Both the position numbers and the translations under genes were made by a program. The notes under the pieces were generated by a model that was not told the DNA's origin, made no database searches, and saw only the letters and a program-made list of their open reading frames with translations. Of a stretch of 57,713 nucleotides of DNA, positions 17,851-26,348 are shown one piece after another; the stretch's first letter is position 1; each line of letters opens with the position of its first letter. The DNA lies in NCBI GenBank assembly GCA_902539295.1, contig CACBIM010000004.1, forward strand, positions 76,504 through 134,216. The letters are read 5' to 3'. This DNA comes from an uncultured SAR116 cluster alpha proteobacterium. Its GTDB lineage: Bacteria > Pseudomonadota > Alphaproteobacteria > Puniceispirillales > GCA-002684695.

Positions 17851-18672
17851 ATGTTTGAAAAACCAACCTTACTTTCAAATAGCTTTAGATTTATTACAAT
17901 TGCAATGCTTATTACTTGGTTGATTATGCCATTAGTTCCTCTTGCTATTTGGTCTTTTGCAAAAGGATGGTTTTTCCCATTAATACTTCCTAAATATTGG
18001 TCTCTTAATGCTTGGAATTATGCTTTGTCTGATACAGCTGGAGTTCTTGAAAGTCTATGGCTTACAATTTTCATTTCAGCATCTGCAACAATTTTATCAA
18101 TTATGATTGGTGTGCCAGCTGGACGAGCTTTAGGGATGTATAAATTCAAAGGAAAAGAATACGTCGAATTATTAATTCTAGCTCCAACAATTGTTCCAGG
18201 TATAGCAGTTGTGCTAGGAATTCATAGTGTTTTTATTTCTATTGGTCTGACCAATACTATACCTGGAGTTATACTTGTTCATTTAATTCCCACTTTACCT
18301 TATATGACCCTAGTTATGTCTGGTATTTTTTCCAATTTTGATCCTGACTTTGAATCTCAAGCAAGAAGCCTTGGAGCTTCTCCACTGAAAACATTCTACT
18401 ATATAACTCTACCTTCTATTCTACCAGGTATAATTGTAGGTGGTTTATTTGCCTTTTTAGTTTCGTGGAGCCAATACATCTTAACTTTAATGATTGGTGG
18501 AGGCAGAGTAATTACTCTTCCATTACTATTATTCAGTTTCGCTACATCTGGAAGAAATGATATTACAGGTGCTATTGGAATGATATACATTTTGCCTGGA
18601 ATTATAATTTTAATTCTAACTGCTCGACACCTTTCAGGACGAAGTGCTGTAGGGGGATTTGGAAGAATATGA
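17851..18672 (+). CDS. ABC transporter permease 2 (YnjC-like, C-terminal half)
   Basis: A 273-residue inner-membrane permease with six predicted helices and the coupling loop SQARSLGASPLKTFYYITLP. The segment LAPTIVPGIAVVLGI and the late FAFLVSWSQYILTLMIGGG are typical of the spermidine/iron/thiamine-type permease class. It lies directly after permease 1 and overlaps the ATPase gene by 4 bases (ATGA), so the subunits are translationally coupled. Confidence 0.88.
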   Translation: MFEKPTLLSNSFRFITIAMLITWLIMPLVPLAIWSFAKGWFFPLILPKYWSLNAWNYALSDTAGVLESLWLTIFISASATILSIMIGVPAGRALGMYKFKGKEYVELLILAPTIVPGIAVVLGIHSVFISIGLTNTIPGVILVHLIPTLPYMTLVMSGIFSNFDPDFESQARSLGASPLKTFYYITLPSILPGIIVGGLFAFLVSWSQYILTLMIGGGRVITLPLLLFSFATSGRNDITGAIGMIYILPGIIILILTARHLSGRSAVGGFGRI

Positions 18673-19712
18673 CGCATGTATCAATTAAAAATTTAACCAA
18701 AGTTTATCCAGGTTTAACAGTTCCATCCTTGGACAATTTATCTCTCGAAATTAATAGTGGAAGCTTAACAGCTCTTCTTGGGCCTTCTGGATGTGGGAAA
18801 ACTACTACAATGAAGATGATTGCAGGCTTACTAGATCAAACTTCTGGCGATGTCACTTTTGATGGAACTTCCATACTCAAAGAAAAACCAGAGAATAGAG
18901 GGGTGGTAATGGTTTTTCAAAACCACCTTTTGTTTCCTTATATGAATGTTCAAGATAATATAGGTTTTGGTTTAAAAATGCGCAACGTTCATAAAGACGA
19001 GATATTTAACCGTGTAATTAAAATGCTTGATCTTGTGAAATTACCCAATATGGAAAATAGAATGCCAAAGGAATTGTCTGGAGGCCAACAACAAAGAGTA
19101 GCATTAGCAAGAGCTCTCATAGTTCAACCAAGAGTTTTATTATTAGATGAACCACTCTCAAATCTTGATGCTCATTTAAGATTTGAAATGCGAGATCTTA
19201 TAAGAAATTTACAACAAAGCATGGGTATAACAACTATTTTTGTAACTCATGATCAAGAAGAAGCTGTTGTGCTAGCTGATCAAGTTGCACTTATTTTAGA
19301 TGGAAAACTAAAGCAATATGCTCAACCAGATGTTTTTTACAAAAAACCAATAGATGTTGTAACAGCTAAATTTTTTGGTGGTCAAAATTTTATAAAAGGA
19401 ACATCAAAAAATAATAATTTTTCATCAAACATTGGGAAATTAGCTCTTCCAAAAGATTGTCTTCAGGGAAATGGAATACTAACCTTTAGGCCTGAGAATG
19501 TTCAAATTGGAAAGGGACCTAAGAGCGTTAATACTATCAAAGCTAAGATTATTGAAAAAATATTTTTAGGCACCCAAACCAGATTAAAATTATCTATTAA
19601 AGATGAAGTAATTCAAGCAATTGCAAATCCTAATGAAGTTGATGAAAAAGAGACAGGTATTGAAATCGATATCAATATACCACCCTCAAGTCTTTGGGTG
19701 ATTAATAATTAA
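18669..19712 (+). CDS. ABC transporter ATP-binding protein (YnjD/PotA-like)
   Basis: A 347-residue ATPase that powers the importer. Walker A LLGPSGCGKTTTMK, Q-loop MVFQNHLLFPYM, signature LSGGQQQRVALARAL, Walker B VLLLDEPLSNLD and switch histidine FVTHDQEEAV are all intact. The C-terminal region from about residue 270 (ILTFRPENVQIG) is a TOBE-type regulatory domain as found in importers of sugars, polyamines and phosphonates. It belongs with the two permeases and the binding protein upstream and is followed after 29 bases by the sugar-enzyme genes. Confidence 0.93.
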   Translation: MTHVSIKNLTKVYPGLTVPSLDNLSLEINSGSLTALLGPSGCGKTTTMKMIAGLLDQTSGDVTFDGTSILKEKPENRGVVMVFQNHLLFPYMNVQDNIGFGLKMRNVHKDEIFNRVIKMLDLVKLPNMENRMPKELSGGQQQRVALARALIVQPRVLLLDEPLSNLDAHLRFEMRDLIRNLQQSMGITTIFVTHDQEEAVVLADQVALILDGKLKQYAQPDVFYKKPIDVVTAKFFGGQNFIKGTSKNNNFSSNIGKLALPKDCLQGNGILTFRPENVQIGKGPKSVNTIKAKIIEKIFLGTQTRLKLSIKDEVIQAIANPNEVDEKETGIEIDINIPPSSLWVINN

Positions 19713-19741
19713 TTTAAAGGAAAGATCTTAAGGAAAAAATA

Positions 19742-20575
19742 ATGAAATTTGGTGTTCACGCAGGATTATGGATGGCTAAATGGACGGATGAGATTAAGCC
19801 TATTTTAAAAATAGTTTCTGACATTGGATTTGACGGAGTAGAAATTTCTTTACTTGGAATGGACCAATATAAAGCAAGGTCTCTAAATAAAGTAATTAAA
19901 GACTTCAAGCTTGAAGTTACATGCTCTGATGGGTTATCGATTTCAGCAGACATAACATCGACAGATAAAGATGTAGTGGCAAAAGGAGAGGAACACTTAA
20001 GATGGGGAATTGAAACAGCTTCTTTACTTGGTTCGCATTATTTAGCTGGCGTAATTTATTCACCATGGGGTGTTTTTGACCCTAAAAATAAAAAAAATCG
20101 ATTTGATCGGTCAGCATTAGCATTATCTAAATTAGATAAAATTCTTATACAAAATGATGTTAATTTGGGTATTGAAGCCATAAACAGATTTGAAACAGAC
20201 CTTATAAACACTGCGGATGAAGCTATTTCATTAGCAAAAGCTTCAAAATCTCAAAATATTGGTGTTTTGTTAGATACATTCCACTTAAATATAGAAGAAA
20301 AGGATATTAAATCAGCTATAATTAAAGCAGGAAATAATCTAAAGCATTTTCATATTTCTGAAAATGATAGGGGTGTGCCAGGCTCAGGACATATACCTTG
20401 GAATGAAGTAAAAGCAGGACTCAAATCAATAAATTACAATAATTGGATTGTTGCAGAAATGTTTGTTAGTTCTGGAAACCCTGCAAGCTCAGATTTAAAT
20501 ATTTGGAGAGATATAGAACAAAACCAAACCAAAGCTGCTGAGGAAGCCCTAAACTTTATGCGAAAGAGTTTCTAA
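19742..20575 (+). CDS. Ketose 3-epimerase (D-tagatose/D-allulose 3-epimerase family)
   Basis: A 277-residue TIM-barrel sugar epimerase. The four metal and catalytic residues known in Pseudomonas cichorii D-tagatose 3-epimerase (Glu152, Asp185, His211, Glu246) appear here at Glu145, Asp178, His204 and Glu239, a constant offset of 7. Local motifs are GIEAINRFETDLINTADEA, DTFHLNIEE and HFHISENDRGVPGSGHIPW. The family inverts carbon 3 of free ketoses. Its position between an importer and a DhaK-type kinase implies it acts on the unphosphorylated ketose. The natural substrate cannot be fixed; ketopentoses and ketohexoses are both possible. Confidence 0.9.
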   Translation: MKFGVHAGLWMAKWTDEIKPILKIVSDIGFDGVEISLLGMDQYKARSLNKVIKDFKLEVTCSDGLSISADITSTDKDVVAKGEEHLRWGIETASLLGSHYLAGVIYSPWGVFDPKNKKNRFDRSALALSKLDKILIQNDVNLGIEAINRFETDLINTADEAISLAKASKSQNIGVLLDTFHLNIEEKDIKSAIIKAGNNLKHFHISENDRGVPGSGHIPWNEVKAGLKSINYNNWIVAEMFVSSGNPASSDLNIWRDIEQNQTKAAEEALNFMRKSF

Positions 20576-21138
20576 TGAGAGAAAAATTTTATATTTTGTT
20601 AAAGGAACATTTTATAAATTTAGAGAGTAAATTAAATCAATTAGACGCTGTCATTGGGGACGGAGATCATGGATCAACATTGCTTAAAGGCCTCTCAGCA
20701 ATTCCAAATAGTGAATTGCCACCAGAAAAAGCTTTTAAAGCTGAAACTGGTGGCGCTTCAGGTTCACTGTTTTCAATTTTAATTGGTGCAATAGATAAGG
20801 GAATTGAAAATAGTTCAAATTTTGGAGAATTTTTGACAAATGCATCAAATAGAATTTCTATGATAGGTGAAGCTAAAGAGGGAGATAAAACTATGCTGGA
20901 TGCACTTATTCCAGCTGCTAAAGCTAGTTTAAATGATCCAAAAAACTCACTTGAAGAAGCCTCACTTGCTGCAAGAGAAGGTGCTAAAAAAACTGTTACA
21001 ATGCTAGCCAAAAAGGGCCGCGCTAAATATGTAGAAAATGCAGGTATTGGGCATATGGACCCAGGTGCATTTTCAACCTCTGAAATTATTTCATTTGTTT
21101 GTAATTATATTAGGATAGAAAATGAAAAAACTTTATAA
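20575..21138 (+). CDS. dhaL: Dihydroxyacetone-kinase-type ADP/ATP-binding subunit DhaL
   Basis: A 187-residue all-helical nucleotide-binding subunit. The metal-nucleotide loop DAVIGDGDHGSTL (residues 24-36) and the later GEAKEGDKTMLDALIPA and NAGIGHMDPGA are diagnostic for DhaL. The start codon shares one base with the epimerase stop, and its 3' end overlaps dhaK by 17 bases. In PTS-linked kinases DhaL holds ADP rephosphorylated by DhaM; no DhaM gene is present here, so an ATP-dependent two-subunit kinase is likely. Domain order L then K is the reverse of fused DAK enzymes. Confidence 0.92.
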   Translation: MREKFYILLKEHFINLESKLNQLDAVIGDGDHGSTLLKGLSAIPNSELPPEKAFKAETGGASGSLFSILIGAIDKGIENSSNFGEFLTNASNRISMIGEAKEGDKTMLDALIPAAKASLNDPKNSLEEASLAAREGAKKTVTMLAKKGRAKYVENAGIGHMDPGAFSTSEIISFVCNYIRIENEKTL

Positions 21139-22123
21139 TACTAAAAATGCTATGCCTGATGATATGATTGATGGCTTTGTTCAAGCTTATCCTAATATAG
21201 TAAAAAAAGGCAAAAATAATAGAATAGTATTGCGAACAAAACAAAAAGATCCAGAAAAGGTTTCTTTGATAATTGGTAATGGTTCTGGTCACGAACCAAT
21301 AGCTATGGGATTTGTTGGAGAGGGAATATTAGATGCAAATATTATTGGTGATGTTTTTACAGCACCTTCATCAGATTTAATACTAGAAGGCATTAAAGAA
21401 AGTTATAGCAAAAGTGGAACAATATTACTAATCTCCAGACACGAAGGCGACGTTATTAACGGTAAAGCAGCATGCCTCGATGCACAAGATGAAGGTATGG
21501 ATGTGAGACCCCTTTTAATGTATGATGATATATCATCAGCACCCAAAGGCCGCGAAGAAGACAGAAGAGGTGCAGCTGGAACGATTTTTATTTATAAAAT
21601 ATTAGGTGCAGCCGCTGAAGATAATATGACAATCGATGAACTCATGATATTAGGAGAGAGAGTAAGGTCAAATACTCGTACTTTAGGAGTGGCAATTAAC
21701 TCAGGCGTTTCTCCAATTACAAATGAGGAAATGTTTAGTTTACCTAAAGATGAAGTTTTTATTGGAATGGGCGTTCATGGAGAGCCAGGTGTCGCAAGAA
21801 GAAAATTAGGAACAGTAAATGATTTAGTATCATTTATGATGGATAGAATATTAGAAGATAAAGAAATCAAACCTGAAAATAATGTTATTGTCTTAATAAA
21901 TGGAATGGGTGGCACTACTCTAATGGAATTATACTCGGTTTTTAATGAAGTAAGTATATATTTAAAAAATAAGAAAATTTTTAATTTATCTCCAATGATA
22001 GGTTCTTTTTCAACCACACAAGAAACTGCAGGATTTTCAATTTCAATATTAATACCAGATGAAATTATGCTAAAATTTTGGAGAGCGCCTCACTCATCAC
22101 CAAACTTTCCTTTAATATTGTGA
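21122..22123 (+). CDS. dhaK: Dihydroxyacetone-kinase-type substrate-binding subunit DhaK
   Basis: A 333-residue kinase subunit of normal length. Key residues match E. coli DhaK: GNGSGHEP with His57 (His56 in E. coli), GDVING with Asp110 (Asp109) and GVHGEPG with His219 (His218, which binds the substrate carbonyl covalently). The catalytic set is therefore complete. Family members phosphorylate dihydroxyacetone, and related enzymes act on erythrulose or apulose. In this operon, between a ketose 3-epimerase and a LacD-type aldolase, the substrate may be a longer ketose. Overlap with dhaL implies stoichiometric production. Confidence 0.92.
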   Translation: MKKLYNTKNAMPDDMIDGFVQAYPNIVKKGKNNRIVLRTKQKDPEKVSLIIGNGSGHEPIAMGFVGEGILDANIIGDVFTAPSSDLILEGIKESYSKSGTILLISRHEGDVINGKAACLDAQDEGMDVRPLLMYDDISSAPKGREEDRRGAAGTIFIYKILGAAAEDNMTIDELMILGERVRSNTRTLGVAINSGVSPITNEEMFSLPKDEVFIGMGVHGEPGVARRKLGTVNDLVSFMMDRILEDKEIKPENNVIVLINGMGGTTLMELYSVFNEVSIYLKNKKIFNLSPMIGSFSTTQETAGFSISILIPDEIMLKFWRAPHSSPNFPLIL

Positions 22124-22130
22124 TATTGAG

Positions 22131-23045
22131 ATGACTATTTTTGACCATAAAAATAATAAGGTTTTTGGCATTGCTATAGATGCCGGTAGTGGTCTAAAAC
22201 AAGCTCTCAAAGATGCAAGAAAAACTTTTTATCAAAAAAATGATCTTGAGACTTTTAAAAAATTGATTATCACTTCTTTAGGGCAGTATGCAACAACTAT
22301 TCTCATAGATTCAGAATTCGGGCCTCATCTTATTTCTAAATATCCTAAACAGTGTTCACCAATGATGGCTTTTGAAGCAGACGTCTATCATATATCTGAT
22401 GAAGATAGAATTACTAAATTACCTGATAATATAAAAGTTTCTGATTTCTCTAGACTTGGATACAAAGTCTTAAAATTTTTTATGTATTACGCACCAAATG
22501 ACAATATTGAAATAAATGAACAAAAACAAAAAATAATAGAGAATATTGGAAAGGAGTGTGTGAAAAATAATATTTCCTTTTTGATGGAGCCATTAGTTTA
22601 TGATCCAATTAGAAGACCAGGTAGTTTAGATTATGCATACCTCAAGCCACAATTAGTAGAAAATGCAACAAAAACTTTCTCAAATCCTAAATTTAATATT
22701 AATTATTTAAAAGTTGAAGTGCCAGTTGATTTATCTTTTGTAGAAGGTTTTGGTGATCCAATAATAAAACAAAAAGAAGCAATAAAATTTTTTAAAGATG
22801 CATCAATTGCAGCATCAGGTATCCCTCTTTTATATTTAAGTGCTGGCGTTTCATTTGAATGGTTTAAAGCATCTTTAAATATGGCAATTAAAGCTGAAGT
22901 AGATTGCTCTGGTTTCATGTGTGGAAGGGCTGTTTGGTCTGAAGCTATAAAAGTTTTTGGTGAGCAAGGTGAAGAAGGATTAAAATCTTGGCTTAATACC
23001 ACTGGTCAAAATAGACTAAATGAACTGATTTCTTTATTTAATTAA
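22131..23045 (+). CDS. Class I aldolase, tagatose-1,6-bisphosphate aldolase (LacD) family
   Basis: A 304-residue TIM-barrel aldolase. LacD-type motifs are VLKFFMYY (113-120), FLMEPLVYD (150-158), YLKVEVPVD (192-200) with Lys194 as the probable Schiff-base lysine, LYLSAGVSFEWF and GFMCGRAVWSEA. The family (COG3684) cleaves ketose phosphates to dihydroxyacetone phosphate and an aldehyde; it also includes the sulfofructose-phosphate aldolase YihT. The gene follows dhaK after 7 bases. It most likely cleaves the product of the DhaKL-type kinase; the actual substrate is inference. Confidence 0.87.
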   Translation: MTIFDHKNNKVFGIAIDAGSGLKQALKDARKTFYQKNDLETFKKLIITSLGQYATTILIDSEFGPHLISKYPKQCSPMMAFEADVYHISDEDRITKLPDNIKVSDFSRLGYKVLKFFMYYAPNDNIEINEQKQKIIENIGKECVKNNISFLMEPLVYDPIRRPGSLDYAYLKPQLVENATKTFSNPKFNINYLKVEVPVDLSFVEGFGDPIIKQKEAIKFFKDASIAASGIPLLYLSAGVSFEWFKASLNMAIKAEVDCSGFMCGRAVWSEAIKVFGEQGEEGLKSWLNTTGQNRLNELISLFN

Positions 23046-23056
23046 AAGGATAATAC

Positions 23057-24454
23057 GTGGATCAAAAACTAAATATTTGTCTTGTTAAAACTTCCCTGAC
23101 TAGCTATTTCCCAGAAAAACATGATGTATGGGGAAAATCAATAAATGGCCTAATCAAAATTTGTAAGGAATTGAATGTTAATTTAAATATTATTCAAGAA
23201 ATTCCCATGAATGCTAATGATACAAAGAAAACAATTTCTAAATGCAAAGAATTAAATACTGATTTTATATTAGTTTTACATGGTGGCTTTACAATGGGTG
23301 ATGTAGCACTAACTTTTGCAGAGTCTAATTTCAAATTAGGCTTTTGGTCAGTTCCTGAGCCCACTCTTAATGGTGACGTTCAGTTAAATAATTTTGTAAG
23401 TTTAAACATGTCTATGTCTATTGCAAAAAAAGTAAGGAACAAATCTAAAAATCCAGTTAGTTGGTATTATGGTTTTGCAGATAATAAAGAATTTAAGCAA
23501 AAAATTACTTTAACTCTTCGAACTCTTCAGTCTCTTAAAACATTATCGCAAAGTAGGATAGGCTTGATTGGTGGTCTAGCAATGACGTTCTACAACATGG
23601 AAGTATCAACAACGAAACTTAAATCAAAGTTAGGAGTAGATATTTTCAATCATGACATTCATGAACTAACTAACAGGATGTCAAATCAATCACCAAAAAA
23701 TGTAGATAAAGAAATACAAAAAATACTTAACCTAGCAAAGCCTTATAATGTGTCCAAAGAACAATTAAAACTGACAGCTCAGGCAGTACTATCACTAAGA
23801 GACATTAAAAATGAAAATAATTATAGTGCACTAGCTGTAAGTGATTGGCCTGCATTGCAGGAAATAGCAAATATGCATCCTGGAGCAGCATTCTCTATTT
23901 TAGAAGAAGTTGATAATATACCAGTAGCATCTGAGGGAGATATATTAGGAGCAATTTCTCAAATAATAGCTAAATCATTTACTGGCAAAGTAGGCTACCT
24001 TTTAGACATGACTGAACCAGACTTTGATAGAGATAGCCTTTTAATGTGGCATGGGGGTGGAGGACCTTTATATTTAGCAAATAAAGCAGGTGTTAAGTGG
24101 GTTAATCATCCAATGATTGGCAGAGGAACTGATCAAGGTCCTATATATGGAACTATTTCTGACTTAGTGTTTCAAGTTGGATCAGTTTCAGTATTTAGAA
24201 TTTCAAATAATGCCAAATCAATATTTTATTTAAATGCCAAAGTAGAAGATATCAATCCAAATGGCTTTACTGGTTGTAGAGGATGGTTAACTGACTTTAG
24301 AATGAATAACAAACAAATTGCATTAAATGATCTATTATCAGTAATTATGATGAATGGTATAGAGCATCATTTTGTTCTTGTGCCGGGAGATATTTGTAAA
24401 TGTTTTAAAGAATTAGAATTTTGGACAGGAATGAAAAATTTAAACTCTGCTTAA
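23057..24454 (+). CDS. L-fucose/L-arabinose isomerase-family protein
   Basis: A 465-residue protein of the FucI/AraA-like aldose-ketose isomerase group (COG2407). Supporting stretches are LHGGFTMGDVAL in the N-terminal half, RIGLIGGLAMTFYNM at the second domain, and near the C-terminus LLMWHGGGGPLYLA and VEDINPNGFTGCRGWL. The start is GTG 23057 after an AAAGGA ribosome-binding site. It is the last gene of the sugar operon. It would convert an imported aldose to the ketose used by the epimerase and kinase. Metal ligands cannot be assigned with certainty and the substrate is unknown. Confidence 0.75.
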   Translation: MDQKLNICLVKTSLTSYFPEKHDVWGKSINGLIKICKELNVNLNIIQEIPMNANDTKKTISKCKELNTDFILVLHGGFTMGDVALTFAESNFKLGFWSVPEPTLNGDVQLNNFVSLNMSMSIAKKVRNKSKNPVSWYYGFADNKEFKQKITLTLRTLQSLKTLSQSRIGLIGGLAMTFYNMEVSTTKLKSKLGVDIFNHDIHELTNRMSNQSPKNVDKEIQKILNLAKPYNVSKEQLKLTAQAVLSLRDIKNENNYSALAVSDWPALQEIANMHPGAAFSILEEVDNIPVASEGDILGAISQIIAKSFTGKVGYLLDMTEPDFDRDSLLMWHGGGGPLYLANKAGVKWVNHPMIGRGTDQGPIYGTISDLVFQVGSVSVFRISNNAKSIFYLNAKVEDINPNGFTGCRGWLTDFRMNNKQIALNDLLSVIMMNGIEHHFVLVPGDICKCFKELEFWTGMKNLNSA

Positions 24455-24484
24455 ATTATATAATCAAATATATACCAAACAGAT

Positions 24485-25564
24485 TTACTCTATTTTTTTT
24501 AATTTATTATAAAAGTCTATAAAAATCTCATCTCTATTTATGTTGTATGCTTCTCGCATAACATGTCTATTATTGGATTTTTGCCAAAATAAATTTTCAT
24601 CTAGTACAGGTGTAGAAGTTAAAGTTGTTGGAACCCAATCAGGGTTAATTATCCAAGCAATATTTATTAAATCCCAAATAACCCATGTTCTTCTATAAGT
24701 ATCCTCAATAGCAAATTTCTGATGCAATGGATTTTTTTCAGTATACAAGTAGTATAAATAGTTTCCTATATCACCTTTTCCTTTTACAAAATTTTTCATC
24801 TCTGGCTCAGAAATTGTTAATTGAGCTCCTACATGATATCCAGGTAGATAAACATGAGGCACACCACTATCGAAAATTAATCTTGAAGAAATAGGATCCT
24901 GAACCAAATTTAAAGATGCGCCATTGTAATGAGGTGATACTGAAGGATAAGCTGATGTCCATAAAACAACTATATCATTAATTATTTCTGGAGCTGTTAT
25001 CATGGCAGAAGCAATATTTGTAGGACAGCCTATTCCCAAAATGTATAATGGTTTGTCCCCTGTTTTAGCCAAGTCTATAATCATTTCACTCGCTTCAGAT
25101 TTTATTGGATTATCTAAAGACTTAAGATATGACGTTGAACCCTTGTAAACTTTACCATTAGTTGGTAATGACAGTTTTTCATATACATTTAAAATTTCTT
25201 GATAACTTAATTCCATACCTTCATCTGGTTTTACAAATTTAAGATCTTTAGCTTTAATTCCTTTTTTGTGTAATCGTTTGACCCATTCAATAGCAAATGA
25301 GGATTGTTTGTTTGCTTTGTCCTGATCTAAAATTTTCTCAGCGTCAAACAACTCTCTTTGATGATGAGCAAAAGAAAATGGTTCTGCTGTAACAGCTTCA
25401 ATTTTTAATTTTTCTGGAGATAAAAGGGCCCAAGTTAATGCAAATTGATCATCAATCTCATTAGCAGCATCAGTATCTATGATTACTCTTGCTATTCCAT
25501 TAGGGTGTTCAAGTCTTTCAAGCAACTTCTCTTTTGATAATTTTGGGAAATTAATTTGTTTCAT
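24485..25564 (-). CDS. Nucleoside hydrolase-family protein (IUNH)
   Basis: A 359-residue protein with the calcium-binding N-terminal motif VIIDTDAANEIDDQFAL, equivalent to DTDxxxDD of inosine-uridine nucleoside hydrolases, and the mid motif LGIGCPTNIASAM. These enzymes split N-ribosidic bonds of nucleosides. It is longer than the usual 310-330 residues and the C-terminal catalytic histidine region is unclear, so the substrate could differ. It overlaps the GntR gene by 4 bases and is the last gene of a minus-strand operon, which suggests co-regulation with it. Confidence 0.8.
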   Translation of the reverse strand: MKQINFPKLSKEKLLERLEHPNGIARVIIDTDAANEIDDQFALTWALLSPEKLKIEAVTAEPFSFAHHQRELFDAEKILDQDKANKQSSFAIEWVKRLHKKGIKAKDLKFVKPDEGMELSYQEILNVYEKLSLPTNGKVYKGSTSYLKSLDNPIKSEASEMIIDLAKTGDKPLYILGIGCPTNIASAMITAPEIINDIVVLWTSAYPSVSPHYNGASLNLVQDPISSRLIFDSGVPHVYLPGYHVGAQLTISEPEMKNFVKGKGDIGNYLYYLYTEKNPLHQKFAIEDTYRRTWVIWDLINIAWIINPDWVPTTLTSTPVLDENLFWQKSNNRHVMREAYNINRDEIFIDFYNKLKKIE

Positions 25565-26328
25565 AAACTGAATTCCTGATCTTGTATTCTTGAAACCCTT
25601 GCTTGAGTAGATAAATTGAAACTTACTGTGTCATTTCTATAAACTTCCTCGTAAAATACTGTTTTCCCTTTTTGATCGAAAGCTGTACAACCTAGTTTCA
25701 AAATTGGTTCACCTTCTTTCATACCTAGTAATGTTGAAATTTTTTTATCAGCAGAAACAGGGCTAATATTTTCACATGCTGAAGACCAATTTAAATTAAA
25801 TCTTTTACTTAATATTCTTAAAATTGACTGCCCAGGACCCTCTTCAGGGAAATCTTCAGCTTTTGCATTTTTAATAAATTCTGAGGGGGCGTAAGTAATA
25901 ACAAGCATTCTAGGTTTATTATCAACCATCCGTACTCTCGTTATCATTGTAACATCTATGCCTTTTAGAGTGGGAGGAATTAAATTTTTAGTTGCATTAC
26001 CTTTTATTAATTTTTCAATAGAAATTAGTTTTGAGCTTGGTTCATAGCCTGCCTTTAACATTGCATCAGTGAATGAAGTCAAACAAGTGTCTGATGCTGG
26101 TGACAATGTTAAGACTGTGTATCCACTTCCCCTTCTGCTCTCAACATATCCATCTTGTACAAGCATGTCTAATGCGTGACGAATAGTAACTCTACTCATT
26201 GAAAATTGCTGAGCTAAGTCACCCTCAGTTGGAATTCTAGATCCTACTGGGTATCTATTTGACTTTAGTCTATTAATTAGTGTGTAATAAGCTTGCTCAT
26301 ATTTTGGCATATCATCCTGAATAAGCAT
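25561..26328 (-). CDS. GntR/HutC-family transcriptional regulator
   Basis: A 255-residue regulator. The N-terminal winged helix includes YPVGSRIPTEGDLAQQFSMS, VTIRHALDMLVQDGYVESRR and GSGYTV, the standard GntR DNA-binding domain. The C-terminal UTRA ligand-binding domain spans about residues 90-250 and ends KTVFYEEVYRND. It probably senses a small metabolite and controls this operon, and possibly the adjoining sugar operon. It lies between the nucleoside hydrolase (4-base overlap) and the acyl-CoA ligase (20-base gap). Confidence 0.92.
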   Translation of the reverse strand: MLIQDDMPKYEQAYYTLINRLKSNRYPVGSRIPTEGDLAQQFSMSRVTIRHALDMLVQDGYVESRRGSGYTVLTLSPASDTCLTSFTDAMLKAGYEPSSKLISIEKLIKGNATKNLIPPTLKGIDVTMITRVRMVDNKPRMLVITYAPSEFIKNAKAEDFPEEGPGQSILRILSKRFNLNWSSACENISPVSADKKISTLLGMKEGEPILKLGCTAFDQKGKTVFYEEVYRNDTVSFNLSTQARVSRIQDQEFSL

Positions 26329-26348
26329 AAACTCTCCTTTCTGCCATT

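Noticed and set aside
24455-24484. Terminator between the convergent sugar operon and the nucleoside hydrolase gene
   Set aside because: No GC-rich stem is present in this short AT-rich gap.
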